From Pseudomonas asplenii (lineage in GTDB: Bacteria; Pseudomonadota; Gammaproteobacteria; Pseudomonadales; Pseudomonadaceae): 64,000 nt of DNA. Both the position numbers and the translations under genes were made by a program. Within the stretch, counting starts at the first letter, position 1; each line of letters begins with the position of its first letter. This document shows positions 60,101 to 64,000 of the stretch, piece by piece. Below the pieces are notes generated by a model. That model had not been told where the DNA came from, made no database searches, and worked only from the letters and a program-made list of their open reading frames with translations. Location of the stretch: assembly GCF_900105475.1 (NCBI RefSeq), contig NZ_LT629777.1, forward strand, positions 3,162,001 to 3,226,000. Direction: 5' to 3'.

Positions 60101-63100
60101 GGTCTGCTGTCCGGTTGGGAAGGTGTGACCGTCAATGGCGGCAGCCTGGACAACCGCAACAGCGGTACGGTCTCCAGCCGTAGCGGTAACCTGGCGTTGA
60201 CCCTCGCAGGGGCACTGCTCAATGGCAATGCGGGTGCGCTGGTCAGCCAGAAGGTGCTGACCGTCAACGCGGCGAGCCTGGACAACAGCGACAAGGGCAT
60301 CATTTCCAGCGCACAGGGACAGACCCTGACCGTCAGTGGCGTGTTGAACAACGCAACGGGCGGCTCCATCGACAGTGGTGCTGCCCTGACGCTGCAGGCG
60401 ATGGCACTGAACAACGGCGGCACGATCAACGCCCAGCAGGCGCTGACGTACACCGGCACCACGCTGGACAACAGCAACGGCACGTTCAGTGGCAGCACGG
60501 CGGTGACCCTGGACCTGCTGGGGGCGTTGACCAACAGCAACGGCAAACTGTCCGCTGGCGGCCCGCTGCTGATTCAGCGCAGTACCCAAATAAACAACCA
60601 GGGCGGCGCGCTCTCCAGCCAGGGATTGTTGAGCATCCTGACCGGCAGCCTGGATAACAGCAACCGTGGCACGCTCGCCGCCACGGACAAGCTCACCATC
60701 ACCTCGACCGGCGATGTGCAGAACGGCAATGCCGGTTTGATCGCCAGTGCCAACGGCGATGTGCAACTGACGGCCGCCAGCCTTGGTAACGCCAGGGGCT
60801 CGCTGCAAGGACAAGGTGCGGTCACCCTCGATGTGGGCGGCGATATCGACAGTCAGGGCGGCAAGGTCATTGCCCAGACGGGCGACCTGCTGATCAAGGC
60901 CGGCAACCTGGATAACCAGGGAGGCGTGCTCTCCAGTATCAAGGGCAACTTCGAGAGCCATGTCGTCGGTGTGCTGAAGAACGGTTATGACCTCAACCGT
61001 CAGGGGGGGCTGATCCAGGCCCAGCGTTTGACACTCAATGCCCAGGGAGGAATCGACAACTACGGTGGTCGGATTGTGGCCCAGACCGGCGATGTCGTCA
61101 TCGATGCCGGCGCGGCCGGGAACATCAATAACCGTGACGGCATTATCCAGGCCAATGGCCTGCTCAAGGTGAGCAGCAATGACTTCGACAGCAGTGGCGA
61201 CAACGGTGGCCAGGTTGCTGCCGGCCAGATCGACCTCAAGCTCAATGGCACCCTGAGCAACCGCAAGGGCGTGATGGAAAGTGACCGCGACCTCTCGGTC
61301 ACGGCTGCCAGCGTCGATAACCAGGGCGGTCAACTGCGCGTGCTGGGAACCGGGGGCAAGACCGAGTTCCAGCTCGGCGGGCTGTTCGACAACCGCAATG
61401 GCCGCCTGGAAACCGCCAGCAACGACCTGGTCCTGAACGCCAGCGGCTTCCAGAACCAGGACGGCAGCCTGTTGCACCTGGGTAACGGCACGCTGGGTAT
61501 CTCCACCGCCAACGTACTGGGAGCGGGTGGCAGCCTGGTGACCCGAGGAAACCTGACGCTTACCGCGGATGAATGGACCAACAGCAGCGTCATCCAGGCC
61601 GGCAAGCTGACACTGAATATCGGCACGCTCAACCAACTTGCGGGCGCCCAGTTGTTGGCCTCCAACAGCCTGCTCGGGACGGGTGGCAACTGGAGCAACG
61701 ATGGCCTGATTGCCAGCGATGGCAGCGCCAGCCTGAACCTGAGCGGCAGCTATGGGGGTAACGGACGTTACACCAGTCTGGGGACCCTTGGGTTGACTGC
61801 GGCGCAGGTAAGTCTGGGCAACAGCGCGAGTATCGCAGGTGGTGCCGAGACCACCCTCAATATTGCCGGCCAGCTTGGCAACTCTGGTCGCATCACCTCT
61901 GCTGCCGGCATGACCGTGACCGCCGGGGCCATCAACAACTACGGTACTTTGGGGAGTACCGGCAACCTACGCCTGACTACATCGAGCCTTCTGAATGACA
62001 AGGGGCTGATCTTCAGTGGCGGCGATATGGCGCTGCGTACCGATACGTTTACCAACCGCTACGCCGATCTCTACAGCTTCGGCAAGCTCGCTATTGCCAA
62101 GGACGACAGCAATGGCCTGAGTTCATCGATCAACAATATTTCGTCGACGATTGAAAGTGGTGGGGATCTGAGCCTGTCGGCTACTCATATCGAGAACCGG
62201 AAGGATGTATTTGAGGTTACCGGTGGGCAGACTTCTGGGTATATCGGGGTGCAGTGCTACTACTGTGCTGATAGCAACGTTGGTAGGGCGACCAACGTCG
62301 ATAGCTATGTGGTCTGGGTAGAAAACTACAAGTCGCAAATCACCAAAGACTCAGCGTCGTCTTCCATGACCGCAGGTCACAATTTCACGGTCAATGGTGG
62401 CGACCTTGTCAATCAGGCATCGACGCTCAGCGCTGGCAATGATCTGACGTTTAACCTGCAGAACTTCATAAACCAAGGGGCATCTGTCGGCGACTACAGC
62501 ATACGTCGTGCTTACTCCGTTCCTAGCGTTGGTGGATATGGCTTTGATTTCTGGTCTCAGGCCATGGCTTACAACGCGATTAACGATCCCTCGTACGATC
62601 CCGGCTCTTTAGGATTTGTAGGTGGGAGTGATCCGACTTTTTCCCGACCCAGAATGCATTTTTGGAACTCTTCGGGAAGTGAATCTCTGATCCAGGTTTC
62701 ACCTCGCTCCGGCGGCAAGAATTTCGAAAATGGTATCTACTTCGGCACAGTGTGGGTCTCGCGAAACCAAATATGGGTCGATTTTGCTCGGCCTAGTTAT
62801 CGCGCGGGGGTAAGCACGGCAGCGCCGGGAGTAATACAGGCCGCGACCCCCTTTAGCAATGTTTTGACCTACACCAGCCCATCCACTTACGCCAACGCCG
62901 TAGTCCAGGCCGGTGGGGCTGTAAACATCACAGGAACCAAAAGCCTCACCAACAGCGTTGTCCGTGAAGGCGTGGTCATCGACGGCGTCGCCTCCCATGT
63001 CGGCTCGACCCAGGTGGGCAACAGCACCGCGACCCTGGTCAATATCAATCGACAGCTCCCCCCGGATCTTGCTCAGCAGCAGGTCAACCCGCTGACGCTT

Positions 63101-64000
63101 CCCGGTTTCAGCCTGCCGACAGGGCAGAACGGTCTGTTCCGCCTCAGCGAGGCTTCGAGCAGCACTCCCGCTGACAAGGGCCCGCAAAGCTGGAGCCTCG
63201 GCGGTGCCAGCCTGAACACCGTACAACGGCAACAGACACAACCCACTTCGCAACTGACCAGCGTCGAGCTTTCCGACAATACCCAGACCGGCAACGCCGG
63301 ACCGGGTGCCCTGGTTCGTGTTCAGGGCCTGCCCAGCACTGCCGGCCAGTCCCGCCCCCAGAAATACCTGATCGAAACCAACCCGGCGTTCGCCGATCTC
63401 AAGCAGTTCGTGAACTCGGACTACCTGCTGTCGAAAGTCGGCTACAGCGACCAGGAAAGCACCAAGCGCCTGGGCGACGGTTTCTATGAGCAGCGGCTGA
63501 TCCAGCAGGCGGTGGTCGCCCGTACCGGCCAGCGTTTCATCGATGGCCAGACTTCCGACGAGGGCCTGTTCAAGTACCTGATGGACAACGCCATCAGCAG
63601 CAAGCAGCAACTGAACCTCAGCGTCGGCGTGAGCCTGACCTCCGAGCAGGTTGCGGCGTTGACCCATGACATCGTCTGGATGGAAAAGCAGGTAGTCAAC
63701 GGCGAAGAGGTCCTGGTGCCGGTGCTCTACCTGGCCCAGGCCAACAATCGCCTGTCCCCGAACGGCGCGCTGATCCAGGGCGCAGACGTCAACCTGATCG
63801 CCGGGGCGAACCTGGAAAACAGCGGGACCCTGCGTGCCAGCAACAACTTGTCCATGTCTGCCGGCAACAGCCTGGTGAACGCTGGTTTGGCTGAAGCTGG
63901 CAATCGCCTGGATGCATTGGCGATCAATAACGTCGTCAACAAGGCCGGCGGCATTATCGCCGGGCGTGACGTCAGCCTGACCTCTGTCTCCGGCGATATC
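57164..64000 (+). CDS. Two-partner-secretion exoprotein, filamentous haemagglutinin/CdiA type (5' part)
   Basis: Open frame of 2279 codons running off the right edge. Extended signal peptide (1-48: basic MDVRQFAFLAGQPSAALKKR leader, hydrophobic LAFILANAMFW, cleavage after AQA). TPS secretion domain follows (about 50-310) with NPYG at 156-159 and a CNGC pair (Cys162, Cys165), typical for the class. Then degenerate beta-helix repeats (about 330-1660, recurring LDNS-G and NNQGG), an AT-richer non-repeat module (about 1660-1905, with QCYYCADS), and a conserved segment YLLSKVGYSDQES then KRLGDGFYEQRLI (about 2086-2113) found in CdiA/FhaB proteins, before repeats resume. Toxin or adhesin C-terminus lies outside. 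No TpsB transporter gene is upstream. Confidence 0.93.
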   Translation, partial: MDVRQFAFLAGQPSAALKKRESFLGMPKRGLAFILANAMFWQPLWAQADGIVVSAPGTSLGQAANGVPVVNIAAPNASGLSHNQFHDYNVGTNGVILNNSTQNLQNTQLGGYIIGNSNLNGRAASTILNEVNGGSPSQLRGYTEVAGQSAHVIVANPYGISCNGCGFINTPQATLTTGKAVLTNGQVSGYQVDGGSVSIEGAGLNANNIDRFEIITRSAKLNAEIQAKNLAIIAGANDVDAKTLKATARSADPATAPQLAIDSSALGGMYAGAIKLVGTEAGVGVKLDGKMVASGGDIQLDANGHLSMVDTAATGAVTVKAQSLEAKGPVYAGTTLDVTTQGDLTSQNNLVAKDRITLSSGGQLTNNGIIEAGVNADNSRNNEADVEVTAQSFSNTGKSVIASRDLKVTTTQTLNNQGGTLSAQRQTVVTAGTLDNRNQGRVLSADSLNLSADTVLNGQGGLINSVGQLTATLGHLNNNAGEVSSKTNSTLILGTMDNLTGLVMAENTLDITASGAVNNQGGRIGSNQVLLFKGQSLDNTGKGRITAQQKLELSASHLDNSTGSLITNGPFTLTAGTVDNAQGRISSKDDLTATVTTFNQQDGALLTEGNLTLNGGSLDNSNAGLVSAKKLLVLNVDSIDNRAGEISSVQAVNLSGQKLNNSEGGKVLSDTALGLKVVQVINQSLGQLVSQGGMTLTGSTLDNSGGQLSAQSGLVITLEGALTNQLAGLISSEGTLTAHSGSLDNSGGSFSSAGLLQLTSVGALVNQGGRLVTDGGIELHSASLDNRQKGTISGLGAVSVNTGDFDNSHGGFVSSADQLDLTATQLTNQDGGRIGAAKALTASVTGLDQQGGQLNSDTSISLDLNQGQLNNQGGLINAPLLVLKNLKGVNNQGGSLLGSAIAIDFGAATGDLNNAGGHITTAGNLTIDHLRDLNNQGGELTSTQSLTLQGRTLDNSNAGKLISSNLLSLTADNLINQNGGLLSGWEGVTVNGGSLDNRNSGTVSSRSGNLALTLAGALLNGNAGALVSQKVLTVNAASLDNSDKGIISSAQGQTLTVSGVLNNATGGSIDSGAALTLQAMALNNGGTINAQQALTYTGTTLDNSNGTFSGSTAVTLDLLGALTNSNGKLSAGGPLLIQRSTQINNQGGALSSQGLLSILTGSLDNSNRGTLAATDKLTITSTGDVQNGNAGLIASANGDVQLTAASLGNARGSLQGQGAVTLDVGGDIDSQGGKVIAQTGDLLIKAGNLDNQGGVLSSIKGNFESHVVGVLKNGYDLNRQGGLIQAQRLTLNAQGGIDNYGGRIVAQTGDVVIDAGAAGNINNRDGIIQANGLLKVSSNDFDSSGDNGGQVAAGQIDLKLNGTLSNRKGVMESDRDLSVTAASVDNQGGQLRVLGTGGKTEFQLGGLFDNRNGRLETASNDLVLNASGFQNQDGSLLHLGNGTLGISTANVLGAGGSLVTRGNLTLTADEWTNSSVIQAGKLTLNIGTLNQLAGAQLLASNSLLGTGGNWSNDGLIASDGSASLNLSGSYGGNGRYTSLGTLGLTAAQVSLGNSASIAGGAETTLNIAGQLGNSGRITSAAGMTVTAGAINNYGTLGSTGNLRLTTSSLLNDKGLIFSGGDMALRTDTFTNRYADLYSFGKLAIAKDDSNGLSSSINNISSTIESGGDLSLSATHIENRKDVFEVTGGQTSGYIGVQCYYCADSNVGRATNVDSYVVWVENYKSQITKDSASSSMTAGHNFTVNGGDLVNQASTLSAGNDLTFNLQNFINQGASVGDYSIRRAYSVPSVGGYGFDFWSQAMAYNAINDPSYDPGSLGFVGGSDPTFSRPRMHFWNSSGSESLIQVSPRSGGKNFENGIYFGTVWVSRNQIWVDFARPSYRAGVSTAAPGVIQAATPFSNVLTYTSPSTYANAVVQAGGAVNITGTKSLTNSVVREGVVIDGVASHVGSTQVGNSTATLVNINRQLPPDLAQQQVNPLTLPGFSLPTGQNGLFRLSEASSSTPADKGPQSWSLGGASLNTVQRQQTQPTSQLTSVELSDNTQTGNAGPGALVRVQGLPSTAGQSRPQKYLIETNPAFADLKQFVNSDYLLSKVGYSDQESTKRLGDGFYEQRLIQQAVVARTGQRFIDGQTSDEGLFKYLMDNAISSKQQLNLSVGVSLTSEQVAALTHDIVWMEKQVVNGEEVLVPVLYLAQANNRLSPNGALIQGADVNLIAGANLENSGTLRASNNLSMSAGNSLVNAGLAEAGNRLDALAINNVVNKAGGIIAGRDVSLTSVSGDI
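58150..61800 (+). repeat. Degenerate haemagglutinin repeats
   Basis: Within the exoprotein, units of about 20-25 residues recur, each with a core like NNQGG or LDNS-G followed by a LxLT-type strand; DNA copies share AACAACCAGGGCGG-like cores. They form a right-handed beta-helix shaft in this family. Confidence 0.8.

Noticed and set aside
57086..61636. 1516-codon open frame on the minus strand
   Set aside because: It is antisense to the haemagglutinin repeats; its length comes from the GC-rich repeat codons, and the plus-strand frame has the signal peptide and TPS domain.
58150..61800. Regular repeats considered as a CRISPR array
   Set aside because: Repeats are degenerate, in frame and coding; no constant repeat-spacer structure and no cas genes.

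Overview
The window is chromosomal DNA of a Pseudomonas, most likely of the P. fluorescens complex. Reasons: high GC with the matching codon bias, gene content and gene order that follow P. aeruginosa PAO1 in several long blocks (from memory, not aligned here), MvaT as the H-NS-type protein, an OprD porin, and a REP doublet of Pseudomonas type. Most of the sequence is dense core genome: 56 protein genes (two cut by the window ends) and one tRNA.

Layout. (1) 1-5739: an EAL-CBS-GGDEF protein (cut at the left edge), the periplasmic tail-specific protease Prc/AlgO, a zinc-free quinone oxidoreductase and a DUF4917 protein with SIR2-like motifs. (2) 5893-26470: iron-dependent alcohol dehydrogenase, class I fumarase, a SadC-like diguanylate cyclase with a ferredoxin reductase, two small membrane proteins, PykA, a TPR lipoprotein, a PilZ protein, a six-gene DUF58/MoxR/DUF4350/DUF4129/SpoIIM/RDD operon, SbcB, MvaT, PurU, a 58-residue unknown and a HerA-like ATPase. 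(3) 26475-38730: DciA, SecA, ArgJ, a Nudix/ThiE-like fusion, a REP doublet, a PduO-type adenosyltransferase, a sensor kinase, PanE, a degenerate receiver-GGDEF protein, YajQ and MscS. (4) 38997-56808: OprD, HIT protein, SlyX, a membrane cold-shock protein, Dps, a ribbon-helix-helix protein, FmdB, AspS, YebC/PmpR, RuvC-RuvA-RuvB, the YbgC-TolQ-TolR-TolA-TolB-Pal-CpoB envelope operon, QueE-QueC and tRNA-Lys(TTT). (5) 57164-64000: the first 2279 codons of a giant two-partner-secretion exoprotein (haemagglutinin/CdiA type), still open at the right edge.

Themes. Cyclic-di-GMP recurs: one EAL-CBS-GGDEF protein, one active-looking GGDEF cyclase with an I-site, a PilZ protein, a catalytically dead receiver-GGDEF protein and YajQ. 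Envelope maintenance is the second theme (Prc, SecA, Tol-Pal, MscS, OprD, the TPS exoprotein). The points most worth a second look are the TPS exoprotein directly downstream of a tRNA-Lys known as an island integration site in P. aeruginosa, its divergent AT-richer internal module, an ANR-like box between fumarase and the cyclase, a TGTCGC direct repeat with a 21-bp period upstream of oprD (ArgR-type), and the SIR2-like signature in the DUF4917 protein.
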